Shown in pieces: positions 10,889 to 22,170 of a DNA stretch of 64,000 bases (position 1 is its first letter; every line of letters starts with the position of its first letter). The position numbers were made by a program, and so were the translations under genes. The stretch lies in contig NC_070569.1 of NCBI RefSeq assembly GCF_026914185.1, positions 4,278,001 through 4,342,000 of the forward strand, written 5' to 3'. This stretch comes from Puccinia triticina (Eukaryota; Basidiomycota; Pucciniomycetes; Pucciniales; Pucciniaceae). The notes beneath the pieces are model-generated. The model did not search any database. It was not told where the DNA came from and saw only the letters and a program-made list of their open reading frames with translations.

Positions 10889-12009
10889 TTATAGAAACTT
10901 GCGAGCGCTGGTTTTGATCCGGAGGTCCAGCTGGGGACTTGTGATCCTTGAATTGATCTCATAGAAAGGTGACAATTGGTGCTGTTGGACCGCGTAATCA
11001 CGGGAGGGCAAGTGATGCCCGGGTGGGCCCGGGGCACATTATGCAAAGCCTTGGGTCAGTACGGACGCGCTAAGTCCTGGGAAGATAAAAGTGAGGGCGG
11101 GGGACGGGAGGACTAGACTTGACACTACTCAACTCGGACAAAGGACTCCCAGGCCTCGAGGAAAAACATCTTAATCCCGTCATCGTTGTTCTTGATCTCA
11201 TGGAGCAAGACGAACCTCATCCCTAACCCAAAGTCATCAAGAAGACGGCCGCAAGTTTCTGGGAAAGGAAAAAGCGCGTACCACCGGGGGGAATCCAAGC
11301 TGAGACGGACCATTCGTGGAAGCGATCGATTTGTTTCAAGTGCCTGAGATTCGACAGAGGCGGGAAGAAAGACAGCAAAGTCGGGCCAGAGAGAAAAAAT
11401 CTTGATGAGATAAGGAGAGAGCACGGTGGGGAATGAGAGGATTGCCAGACTGACATCGATTTCTCGGACCAGATGAGGGCGTCGATAGTGTCGAGTGCGG
11501 CGTGGCTGACGAGCTGAACGACGTGTCTGCCTCTCTCGGAGTCTTTGCGGGCGTAGCTGATGACCGACTGGTCCTCCTGGCTCGGCCCTTCCTTCTCCTT
11601 TTCCACCTTCTCATCCCCTACGACTCCACCCACACTCGTCGGTAATGGCCCGCTGAGCTCTTGCAATAACGAGTATGACGGATGTGCTGATAGCGGCGCT
11701 GGTGGGACCGACGATGACGCGGATGTCTTGGAGGTCGTTAGATGTGCCTCATATATCGGCTTTCGGAATATATAAAAAACCCGCAAACTGTTAGCCTTTT
11801 TGCCATTTTCATCTTGCTGTTCCCTCTTCAGCAGAATAGATTCCTCTGTGACTCAACATTATCCAAGACTCCAACGATCACCTAGCGACCCAGGTAAAGG
11901 CATGCGTTAAAAACATCCCGACGTGAGATCAGTTCTGTGCTCAATCAGTTAGTCTGAGAAGAGATGAAGAAGATGAGAGAATCGAACTTAAAACAAAGTA
12001 GTATGACAT
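10889..12009 (-). CDS. TRS20: TRAPP complex subunit 2 (Trs20, sedlin)
   Basis: A core subunit of the TRAPP tethering complexes, acting in ER-to-Golgi traffic on the cytoplasmic face. Six exons join in phase: 12009-11995, 11881-11858, 11759-11455, 11343-11282, 11222-11134, 10981-10889, giving 195 residues. The product opens MSYYFVIVGVLDNPIYEAHL, the longin-fold start of sedlin (YFVIVG..DNP.(Y/F)E). It continues HAALDTIDALIW, HLKQIDRFHEWSVSAW, MRFVLLHEIKNNDDGIKMFF and finally SPFYEINSRITSP with ARKFL at the end. Every block of the family is present in order. Human sedlin is 140 residues; the extra length is a Ser/Pro/Glu-rich insert between EAHL and HAALD. The first two exons are only 15 and 24 bases, so automatic gene calling may miss them. 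Confidence 0.92.
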
Positions 12010-14145
12010 TCTGCCTTTGACCCGGTTGACCACCACCAGCCAGCTGTCACGCTGTGGGAGTTTATGATCAGGGCCGGCGGCAACGTGTGACAGGTATCTC
12101 TCCCCACCCGCGACATCGGGGCGCGAGGGGCCCGCGAAGACACAACAGGACCTTGCAGGCTGGCCCGGATGACTTCCCTTCGATTCTGGGAGCCTCCCAG
12201 ATCTAAATTTACACACTCAAACTCAAACTTTTATTAAAAAGGAAAAAGAAATCCAAAGTCTGTACTTCATTGCTTCAATGTGCGCTGTTTGCTGTTTTGG
12301 TAGGTGTTTTAATTTAGGAGTGGAGTTTGAGCCCAAGGGGCAGCTATACTGTTTTTTGGGGGCTTAGGGGAGGTTATATTTTTTTTGGTGGCTTGGTTTG
12401 GGAATATCCGTGCCGGCTGTCTTTTTAGTTTAATTGGCAAAACTGTCTTGTTTTTGTAAGTATTGTTGATTGGGGTTGTTTTTGTGTTTTTGGCCATTAT
12501 TTGCATGGGGGGAACCCCTGATCTTTGTTGTGACACAAATGCAATTTTAAACTGGCATGAAATATTGGAGATTGGTTTATCAAATTGCAGTGGCACAGCC
12601 GCTGATAGTGATGAAACACACAATAACTTCATGAATTTAAAGATATAGATGCAAAAGAGATCCTGTTTTTCAATAAGATGAGCTTCCTGCACAGCAGGAA
12701 ATATCAATGATCACTTGTCTACAAGTGGCATCACAAACTAAAAAGGCACCTTTGCAACTTGCTATTTCACTTTCAGATAAGTGATTATTTATTTCCATAG
12801 TTGGCCTTTCTAGACACCAGTCTCCTCATCAGCTGTTCGACCTGTTTCAAGGATTACCACTCCAATTGTTGGACCCTTGCCACCTTCCTTGGTAAACCTA
12901 CCACTCGTCAAGATGGTTGAATGTCAATTTCTATTTATCTGTTCATATCAAAGTCATTTGAGTTACCTGGTTCCCACATTTAGCGGTTGGACGTGCTAAA
13001 TCTGATGCAGCAGCACTTCAACGGTACCAGCATCTGTCAGTTTGGGAACAAAGTAAACCAGTCAAAGACGACTTGCAGAATCCAAGCAGTTTCCCAAAAA
13101 CAGGCATGCACAGCTCCTGGCATCCAACATCAAGTTAAAAACAAAGGCCCCGGTTGTTGAGCAAGCATGACAAACATTCTGAGTGCAGTGAGACCCCCGT
13201 TTTTGCGGTGAAGATTTTTAGTACATGTGACAAAAAATGCATTAATTATCACACTCTACTGTGAACGCGACAACGGGGCGGAAAAAGCTCACTACATACT
13301 TGATGTGGCATGTCAGTGGCCAGACCACATTGATTCATATAAGCATCTATCATCCTGCGGAGACCCGTCACCTTTTCTGATGAGCGTCTCTGATATGCCC
13401 GCCATGACCAGCTCCCACCCAAAGCCCCCAACGTCGTTCCAAAACAAAGCCCCCCAAACCCCAGCGTGCCCACCTAGTTATTCAGCTTGTGCTGATTGAT
13501 TGTTTTTTGTTTATTGTGTTTTCATTTCAATTGTATGGAAGAAAGTAAGACAAAGCCGCAAAACCCCCCCTCACACTCAGACAATAAATCAAAGCAAGAT
13601 AAATAGCAAACAAGAGGAAGGGGAAAGCGGGCGATTCTGGAGTGGTTGTCAGTGTGTGTGTGTGTGGGGTGTTTTTGGGTTACTGCTATATGTATGCATG
13701 CATGAGAAACTATAGAAAACTTCAACAACAGCAACGTCGGTTTCATTTTGTATTTTTCTTTTTTGGTTGAGTACGACGCATACACACGGAGGGGAAGACG
13801 AGAGACGGTTGGATAAGAGATATGCGCGGGTTTGAATACATGGATCATTTCTGTGTAAGTTCTGAAGTGCCCCAAGCCACCGAAAGCCGATCCTCTGGCC
13901 GGTGCGTTTTTTGAGTGTGTATCGTGATAATAAAAAGAGCCCAGGTTCTCGAAGCAACAACATAGAAGTAAGTAATAGAAATAAACTTTTCTTTTTGGGG
14001 GTGGGAGATAATCCAACGGTTCGAATGACCTTTCTTTTGATAAAAAAAAGAGACTGCTGGATGGCGAGAACGACAAAGGCCATGAGTATCCTTAATGGAA
14101 GGGAGGCATAAGTGAGACGGCTTACTCCACTACGATCATCACATA
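12010..14145. other. Gene-free stretch between TRS20 and the PWWP gene
   Basis: About 2.1 kb without a supported gene. 12290-12440 is T/G-rich on the plus strand. 12160-12200 repeats a phrase found near 1735. The part nearest 14145 is expected to be the 3' untranslated region of the PWWP gene. Short frames with DVACQWPDHIDSYKHL near 13300 look like chance or worn transposon sequence. Confidence 0.35.
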
Positions 14146-16837
14146 TCACGCGGCGATCTCTTTGTCGGTGGCAGAATTTTCAACAGCCGGTGGCTCAGGA
14201 GTATCGGTGCAATCCATCTGTTCATCCTCATCATTGAGCTCGGAAGCGGCGGCTTTGGCAGCCGGTTGGGGCTCAACGGTTGTCGAGGCCATCTCGACAT
14301 CCTGCTCGGCTTGTTCGGTCGGCTTGCTAGCCTCGTCCTCCTCCATCGGTGAAGCGTGGTCGCCGTTGACTGGTTTGGGCTCTTCGCTGACTGGTTTGGG
14401 CTCTTCGCTGACTGCTTCGGGTTCGGCGCTGGCGACGGCTTCGGGTTTATCGTCGGTTTCTTCGGTTTTCTCGTTTGCCGCTTCGGGTTCACCGTTGACA
14501 ACTGGTGCTTCATCTTTGACAGCTTCGGCTTCACCGTTAACCGCTGAACCTTCGTCTTGGGCAGCTTCGTCTTCGGCAGCGGGAGCTTCATCTTGCACCG
14601 CGGGAGCTTCTTCATCTTGGACAACGGGAGCTTCATCTGGGACAGCGGGAGCTTCGTCTTGGACAGCTGAAGCTTCATCTTGGACAGCTGAAGCTTCATC
14701 TTGGACAGCTGAAGCTTCATCTTGGACAGCTGAAGCTTCATCTTGGGCAGCGGGAGCCTCATCTTGGACAGCGGGAGCTTCATCTGGGACAGCGGGAGCT
14801 TCGTCTTGGACAGCTGAAGCTTCATCTTCGTCAGCGGGAGCTTCATCTTTGGCGGGTTCGGCTTCGCCGTTGACAGCTTCGGGTTGGGTGTCGACGGCTT
14901 CGGGCCCAGCCTCGACTGGCTCGGAGTGACCGTTGACAGCGGTGTGATTGCCATTAGCTTGAGGGGGAGATGCTTCAGGGGCCTCGGATTCAGGCTCGGA
15001 GATTTTGGCTTCTTCGACTGGAGCAGGCTCGACAGCTGTGTTCGTCTCCTCATCAACTTCGGCAACCTTGACGGGCGTAGGATCGTCCTCATCCATCTTC
15101 ATGTCCTCCGGATCGGACGGCTTCGTCGCTTCCTTGCCGTTGACCATCGCTTCCTCAACCTTCTTCGTGCCAGTTGGATCTGTGTTCTCTTTGCCATTGC
15201 CATTGTCGACTGAAGCATTCGCCTTGGCCGCATCGTTTCCATCGACAGTCTTCGATCGATGAGTCGGCTCCTCCCCTAATCCGAGTTGACTTCTCCATTT
15301 CTCCTGGAGAGCGCGCGCTCTTGCTCTGATGCTGTATTGAGCCTCCAATGGAATTTGCCGTTCTTCGAGGATCCCAACTCGTTTCAGGACCTTGCCCAAC
15401 TTGCTCGACTGAAGTAGCAAACATATCAAAAAAGGATGTAAAAGGCGCTAGGATATGATGAAGCGACCTACAGTGAGCCACTCAGTTTTCATCTCGAACT
15501 GTTCAATGTCAGTGAAGACACCGTCAATCTCGGGCATCATCTGTGTGAACAACAAACGAAGCGGACAACAATCAGCGGCCCCACTTGCAGAATCAAGAAA
15601 GCTGTAGAGGGAGGTTACCTTTTCGGTGAGCACAGTTTTACTTAAGAACAACCGTTGCAGTCGATGACGCCATTCTCTGACGACGGACTCTCCATCAACA
15701 GGTACTACCGGTTCCTCTTTCTTCTTGCCTCGCTAAGACAACGAAGAGGTGATAAGTAAGGGTCAGTGGAACAGTTTTAGATGCGTCTGGATGGACAAAT
15801 TGGGCACACCTTCTTAGCTGCTGGAGCAGCTGCAGGAGGCTCTGGAGTGGCACTAGCTTGGGCAGGGACGTTGGTGGCACGAGCGTCGACAGATTTCCGC
15901 TTCTTGGTAGACACAGCTGGCGATTTAGTTTCGGAAGGTCGCTTCCGTTTTTGTTTTGATTGTGCTGAGGTAGCTTTCTCGGCACCCTCAGCATCAACAG
16001 TCTCTAGTTCGTCGATTTCTAGGGCGTTGTAATCCTCGACATCAGCCGCGAGACGGGCTTCGAGCTCGGCTTCCCAAGCTTGGGGTGCCAGTGCAATCTG
16101 GTAGGCTGCCTTGAGGTCGGCACCTTTTTTGTTGGGGTTGTTGATGAAGGCCTGGGAAAGAAACAAATGAAGAGAGAGGAACAGATATGTGAGCGAGCTG
16201 TTCGTCGAACGGAGAAGTGAGCTGAACTAACCTGAATCTCGGTGGGTTCCAAAATACTCATTTCTTTGGCGTTCATCCAGGCACTGCAAGACATCACGAC
16301 AATCAACGGCCGCAATGCTTCGACAGGTCGAAGAGAAGCTTACTAATCAGCAGTTTTGAAGAATTTGACGAGGTACGAGTTTTTCTGAGCAATCTTGCGC
16401 TCATCTCTCAAGTTCAAAGGTGAGACATAAGGGTCGACGATCTGTGCGGAGAATCGTCACCAAGGATGGTCAGCTGGACGGCAGATGGGACGCTAGTTGA
16501 GAGAGGGGGGAGGCTGGAGACTGACGCGAGCGGGCCATGCGGGGTGTCCTTTGACTTTGGCCAAGACGATATCCCCGAACGCATCTGGAAAATGCAAGAT
16601 GTAGAAGACAAGAGGCGAGCGATTAGAAAGAAGCGTTTTAACAGATATATGTATGTATAATAACAGCACATGCTAGTCGGAGACCAGCGAGAGCCGAGAG
16701 AGACGAATACACGATGTAAATCGAGATGCGAGAGAAAGGTGTTCTGAGACAAGGGATGGACACGGACATGTAGGCAAGTTGGGCGTGGCCACTCCGGGAA
16801 GCGAGGCGCCGCTCTGTCTGGGAGTTTTGGGGGGCAT
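14146..16837 (-). CDS. PWWP-domain chromatin protein with a LEDGF/TFIIS-N-like domain
   Basis: Eight exons join in phase: 16837-16768, 16584-16526, 16441-16344, 16283-16232, 16151-15810, 15732-15619, 15540-15472, 15408-14146, giving 688 residues. Residues about 23-95 are a PWWP domain: YAFGDIVLAKVKGHPAWPAR, then NSYLVKFFKTADYAWM. PWWP domains bind methylated H3K36 on nucleosomes; here the name motif is PAWP. Residues about 120-200 are basic and nuclear-localisation-like (KRKRP, KKRKS). Residues about 223-310 resemble the integrase-binding/LW domain of LEDGF and HRP2: REWRHRLQRLFL, EQFEMKTEWLTSSKLGKVLKR, then IPLEAQYSIRARARALQEKW. The C-terminal 370 residues are acidic and repetitive, with many A-V-Q-D-E-A units. 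The likely role is a nuclear reader linking H3K36 methylation to transcription elongation or chromatin repair. The first donor (GTCCGT) is weak, so exon 1 is less sure. Confidence 0.85.
14640..14840 (-). repeat. 21-bp coding tandem repeat in the PWWP protein tail
   Basis: On the plus strand the unit is close to ACAGCTGAAGCTTCATCTTGG. Four almost identical copies lie head to tail at about 14662-14748, with diverged copies on both sides. In the gene frame each unit encodes seven residues, A-V-Q-D-E-A-S, extending an acidic low-complexity tail. Confidence 0.85.
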
Positions 16838-18454
16838 ATCGAGTGGCGCGGTAGATGGCGATGACTAGTCCGTCGAGCCGGGAAGAAATCTGTCGATTGG
16901 AGACAGATCAGCTCAGCCGCCTGGAAAAAAAGACGCGTCTCTGGGGCCCCGGAATGGTCCTCGCGGCGATTTGCCATGTATGATGGACATGCAGAGCATC
17001 CTGTTTGCAGAATTTCGAGAGAAAAAGGGGGGGATTGACGAACCCAGAGAGCAGCCGAGCCGATCGCTTGGAAACGAGGAGTGCCTGCGTGGGAGGGATG
17101 CGAGAGTCAGTAAGCAGTGTGCAGAGCAGCTGGTGTGGGTGGTGTGAAAGACTTACGGACGATCGAGGCGACTGGGCGAGCAGTGCGTTTTGAACGAGGA
17201 GAGGGGAGAGAGAAACGGCAGGTCAGGATGGATGGGATGCGAGGGGAGGGGGGGGGGATGGGATGAGGGGGGGGGAGTATACATACTGCGCGGCTAAGGG
17301 GTGTTGTTTCAGAGTCGGCTGGTGTTGGGTGGTGGTGGGTTGTGTTTGAGGGTGGGGGGGAAGGAGGAGTGGGTTTATATATCCAGTGGCTGGCTCAGTA
17401 TGGTGTATGTATGTATGCATCGTGTCTGTCCGTCCAAATGGTTCCAGCAAGGTTCCAAAACACTTAACTCCATAGATATGGAAATACATAACCCTCATTC
17501 GTCTCTTGTTTGGTCTGGCTGATATCACGGATGATTATCACATCATATCATCCCATCTCCAAGCGTAGATGCCCTCAGTCTGAGCAATCCACTCTTCTTC
17601 TGTACACGCTTAATGCTCTCACATCCCAGCCCACTTCCTCAATCCGAGCTTCCGTCTGGCCGTGCTCGTCCAGGCCCCGGTGAGTGAGAGGAGCAGCCCC
17701 CAGGCCTTGTTCTTCTTCTTCCTCGTCTCCTTCCTCAGTCGTCCATGGCCGGCGGCTTTCTTCCATGTATCCGGGCGAGTCGGTTGAGTGGTGGGAGATA
17801 GAGGGGATGAGCAGAGTGGTGATATTCCTCCAATCGACCACCGGGCCCAGTTCAGTTGGCTTGGGGTCCACTGCCCGTAAGTCCATATTACTCACTTACC
17901 ATAACAGCCCTATGTAAGCCTGTCTCACCACCGATCGGCTCTCTGGCTGGTGTCGGCCGGCGTTGTCTGATGGTTCAACGCCCCGCGAGTCACCGACATC
18001 TCTCCACAACCGAACGGCTCATGCTCAACGGCTTCACGAACACGGGCCAACGGGCTTCCTTGCGATAGATTGCTCGATCTAGAATGAACATGATGGAGCT
18101 CGTGTATTGACCCTGATGATGATCCTTAGGCACAAGATTGGGGGTGAAACTCAGAACCATGAAAATAATCACAGATAAAAAAAATGAATTTAAAAAAAAA
18201 AGAGTTTTCATTGCCCAGTGTATGATAGATCTACTAGATGGATGCAACACTCATCTGGCTGTCTACGCCCACACAAGTCTAGTCGAAGATATCTTTTTCG
18301 CTCTTTTTAGATCCCTCCCCTTGCTCTTCTTTCTGTTTATGATGTGTAATCCTACTACTTGAGTGCGGCCAATAATCTGTTGAGACGATCGATAATCAAA
18401 AGCAATCAATCAATCAATCGCTCTCGGAATACAAAGTGCACACTCAGGCAAGAC
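16838..18454. other. Intergenic region with low-complexity G-rich tracts
   Basis: 17220-17380 is G-rich with several G runs, then GTATGTATGTATGC. A minus-strand frame of about 100 residues at 17575-17886 (start ATG at 17886, containing PTELGPVVDWRNITTLL and a run of five glutamates) could be a small gene, but I recognise no family, so it is not called. The rest would hold the promoter of the PWWP gene and the 3' end of the ATP synthase gene. Confidence 0.35.
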
Positions 18455-19375
18455 TTACGATTCAAAGACTTCTACCTCAATGGCTGCCTCGGCCTTTTGG
18501 GCCTCAGTCCCAGCATTCAAGGCTCGTTGGGCTTCCTGGAGACCAGACCTAGCAGCCTAACAAACAGACAGATTTCGTGTTGAGTACATGATGAGCCACC
18601 CACTGTGTCTGGGCATATCGACTTACCTCTGGTGAGAAAGCGTCCAGAGGGTAGGCCTCGACGGCGTTGATGGTCAGGAGGTTGTTAGGATGGACGTTTG
18701 CGAAGCCACCAGAAACTGCAAACACAGAATAAAAACAAAGCAAAAGATCAGCAGCTAATCCGGACAGATGATAAGACACGGACAGACGCAAGACGCCATA
18801 CCAAACCATTTCTTAGATTCTCCTTGACCCTCGATCACCTCGACCACCCCCGGCTTCAGGCTCTCGATGCTGGCCACGTGGTTCGCCAAGACTCCCATGT
18901 CTCCAGACTCGGCGGCGATGTTGACCTGGGTGACTCCACTGGATTGATAGATCGTCTAGAAAATACAAATGCCATCCAGTGAACCGACCATTAGGACGTG
19001 TTCCACCCAGTCGCATGGTTAGATAACGGTCCATTTGATGTAGATCGATATTGTTTTTGTTTTTAGTTTGGTTTTTGATTTGTGGTTTATTAGATAGGGT
19101 GAGGGAATGTAAAATGGAAAGATAGGCGGTCAGGTAAAGCGTCTCTCGCAGGTAAGCGATTTCCAATTAGGACACAGAGGAGAGAAGAGAGGGTGACAGG
19201 GATGACGAACCTCGTGTGGTAAGACCAAGGACAGCTGGAGCTTGCCATCTGCGCCAGGAGCAGCCTCAGTGGCGTAGGCCCTTGCGGCGCGGGCGCTGGT
19301 AGGCAAACGGGGCGCTTGGGCAGCAGCACGAGGGAGGCCGGCCCGAGAGAGGATTGATCGTGCAGAGGCGAACAT
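18455..19375 (-). CDS. ATP16: Mitochondrial ATP synthase F1 subunit delta
   Basis: Part of the central stalk of F1Fo ATP synthase in the matrix; bacterial counterpart is epsilon. Four exons join in phase: 19375-19211, 18955-18802, 18715-18627, 18556-18455, giving 169 residues, close to yeast Atp16 (160) and human ATP5F1D (168). The first 35 or so residues (MFASARSILSRAGLPRAAAQ) are a basic, Ser/Ala-rich mitochondrial presequence ending near ARAYATE. The beta-sandwich domain follows: LQLSLVLPHETIYQ, VTQVNIAAESGDMGVLANHV, LKPGVVEVIEG, then VSGGFANVHPNNLLTINAVE and AYPLDAFSPE. The C-terminal helices read AARSGLQEAQRAL. All expected blocks are present with no break. Confidence 0.93.
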
Positions 19376-20483
19376 TGTGTTTTGCTTGGTTTTTCCTTCC
19401 GGCGTGACTGGTCCTGGGGTCTTGTTCGGTCCGATTTCTATTCAAATCGATGCGCAATCGGGCGTTGTCTCGGTTGATGCACGCTTGGGTTGTACAAGTT
19501 CGATTATCAGTCAGAGGTCTGATGATGATATCTTTGGATGATATCTGTCCGGGTCTGGCCACTTTCCAGCTGGGGCTAAAAAAACACACTCGGCTCGGCC
19601 CGCTTCGGAAGGACGTCGACTGCACCACACATCGTCCATACAGGATACGAGATGTAAATACATATTTATGCATTTACGCGGCCTCATGGACTGCTTCTGA
19701 AAGCTTTCTTATAAATACACAAGGGGAAGCCCCCAAATTTGGGGTTCCAGGGGGTGTTAAAGTCATAGGGGTTTGTAAATTACAGCAAGGCATAGCCCCC
19801 AAATTTGGGGTTACAGGGGGTGTGAAAGTCACAGGATGTGAAAGGCCCAAAAGGGAATGGGACAGAGCAAAGGAAATGACATAAAATTTTCAAACCTTTG
19901 ATGATGCAATTTCAGGGTGACTATGCATTCAGTCAAAGGAGAAACCAAATTTCAACTGAAAAATAGGCCGAAAAACAAAATTTCAAGTGAAAACTGGGTG
20001 AAATAAGGGCATTTTATTTTGGGAAAAGACACAAAATTTGTTACTGAAAAAGTAAATATTTGGAAAAATGGTGATGAGAGATACTCAAAAACTCTGAAAA
20101 TGTGAGAGAAATTCCTTTTAAACAATTTTTGAAGTTTATTATGAAGGCTGGCCACTTTCAGGCTGTGGAATCACAACCTTAGTAGTTTGGCTTGACTTGC
20201 TTCTTGACAATGCAAAACACAGGTTCATGAAGTACAATACCAAAATTACCAATTTTCTGACCTTGTGATTGAAAGAATGCAAAGAACTAAGAGCAGGAAT
20301 AGACCCGCTCTCTACTGGGTTAAGAAGAAGTATAGAAAACAGAAAAGATCCTGAGTTGGATCTAGGTGACGGGAAGAGACAGATTGTGTCATCAGCACTT
20401 TGTCCCAGTTTAGGTTCTCTCTTCTTTTCCTTTTTTAGTTTGTAGAGTCTTACTCGCTACGGTCTTTTGACCTGGGATAATCC
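19376..20483. other. Gene-free stretch with a two-copy repeat
   Basis: Two direct copies of a unit containing GCCCCCAAATTTGGGGTT and CAGGGGGTGT lie at about 19728-19766 and 19794-19833; the core CCCCAAATTTGGGG is a perfect palindrome. Downstream to 20400 the sequence is A-rich with no gene. Confidence 0.45.
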
Positions 20484-20915
20484 TCACTTGGCGTTGGCGG
20501 AACGGCGAAGCAGTTGAGCAACGTTATCTGTTTCCAGGTACAGTTGCATCAGCTGTTGCCCTTAGTTTTGCTTGCCCTTATAACACAACACACTTACCAA
20601 TAGGTCTTCCAGCTCTTAGAGTGGTATTGGTGCGGACGGTCTGGTTGTCTTTGACCATTACAAGACAGAGCGTTAGCATCTGTCTGACCAACTTCTTTTA
20701 AGAACTCAGCCACTTACCTTTGGCGCTGGCTGAGATTCTTTTGAGGAGTGGTTTTTGGCCGGGATTTTCCACGTGGCTAATCTTGCTGGCAAGTGTCAGA
20801 TCTGCTTACATCAACAAGATGAATTCAGTTTCACGACACTGCTGCACAGGCTTTGGACTGCGGAAAAGGTTCACATTTGCTTACCAGATTCCGCAGCTGA
20901 AGTAGCTCCCGACAT
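20484..20915 (-). CDS. Small four-exon gene, unrecognised 69-residue protein
   Basis: Four short exons with strong GT-AG sites join in phase: 20915-20885, 20801-20718, 20648-20598, 20527-20484. All three introns are phase 1 and three donors are GTAAGC or GTAAGT, which argues strongly for a real gene although no single frame is long. The protein begins MSGATSAAESDLTLASKISH, has a basic middle (KPLLKRISASAK), then TTLRAGRPIDNVAQLLRR and ends SANAK. It has no signal peptide and no membrane segment, and is basic. I recognise no family. The last part could form an amphipathic helix. It sits next to a Helitron relic on the same strand, but shows no sign of being part of it. Confidence 0.65.
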
Positions 20916-20961
20916 CTCACTCAATTTATGAGTTCAACACCGCTTGCCTAGACTGGAATTC

Positions 20962-22170
20962 TCACAGTGATTTATTGATTGTGAGGGAGGAGGCCAGATT
21001 GACAGGAAATTTCTTGTGTATGAGCTTAAAAGGCAGTCCAGACAGCTCCAGACTTATCTGGGTCAGATTGAAAGGAATTTGACTCTGAGGGATGGGTACA
21101 GAATCATTAACTCTGTTACCTGATACAACTCTTGTGTAAATCACATTTGGGCCCAACCTGGTTCCATTACAAAGTCCCATTGTCCAATCAAGGTTCCTGA
21201 GCATTATCATTGAGCAATTTGGTCACCTGTTGGGAGTTTGTAAACTCTTTGATCCACATTTTTAGCATTATCAGTAAGCCTTATTGAGTGATTTGGATTT
21301 ATTTCAGATGGAACAAATTCAAACTGTTGCATGAGAGTATATTAATGGTGAAGGATTGTTTAGATTCTTTGCATAAGTCCTGGAAGTAGATCTTGACCAT
21401 GAACTCTGTGGTTTTCGAACTCATTTTCTGTGTCATATATGTCCAGCTGTAAGAATTTGGGGAATTCCTGTGAAAGTGGAAGCAAACTTCCAATGTTATG
21501 GTGAATTGTACCCTTCACCTTGAATGTATGGATACCTTCACCTTGATTGTTGAGTGCATCTCTGGTTGAGGCATTGACTCCAAGAGATGTAAATGTGAAG
21601 TTGCTATTTATCAAGTGGATGGATAGAATGAGTTGATTTCCCTCAGGTATATTGGGTTGATATGTAATTTTGAAGATCTAAAGCAATTCAGGGGGTGGGG
21701 GTGGTTTTTATAAAGTGATCCTGCCTTGGTGGCAGCAAAGTTAGGTTGCTTATCCTGTGAAGATTATGGCTTGACACTTCACACAACATCTCACTGCCCT
21801 CAAAGTTTCTGGCCTGAACCCAGGAGGCTCAGTCCAACACCATGCATTTGGTCTGTTTACATGATTCTTGGAATATTTCCGAAGGAATGGTTACCTGTGA
21901 AATCATGTTCAACCAAATTTCCAGCAGGAGGATCATTTAAAAATCCTGCTCTTGAGATAAACTTGAATCAATTTGTTCCTGAATAAGGCCCAGATCAATT
22001 TCAGGTGGGTCATTCCAGTTTGCGGGTATTTGCACAGGGGATAGATTTGAAGAATATTCATAAGTTTGAAATGGACTCTGCATATTTCTTGGTGAAGCAC
22101 TCTGGGAGTTGAGCAAGTTAAAAATAGACAACCTGGAGGTGTGGTTGCCATGATTGTTATTTCCATGCTG
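20962..22170 (-). pseudogene. Helitron relic with internal deletion
   Basis: The piece at 21360-21614 matches the Helitron N-terminal helitron-like domain: GIHTFKVKGTIHHNIGSLLP then FLQLDIYDTENEFENHRV. The piece at 20962-21210 matches the end of the Helitron PIF1-type helicase: MLRNLDWTMGLCNGTRL then LPFKLIHKKFPVNLASSLTI with the final INKS. In an intact element these two blocks are separated by the Rep HUH domain and most of the helicase, which are missing here. The region 21930-22170 (MEITIMATTPPGCLF onward) is probably the degraded N-terminus. Confidence 0.75.

Noticed and set aside
14162..14929. 255-codon plus-strand frame opposite the PWWP gene tail
   Set aside because: It is the mirror image of the 21-bp coding repeat (Ser/Ala/Gly-rich) with no domain.
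17575..17886. Possible small gene on the minus strand
   Set aside because: About 100 codons with an acidic run, but no family, no supporting splice structure and a weak start; left as a note in the intergenic entry.
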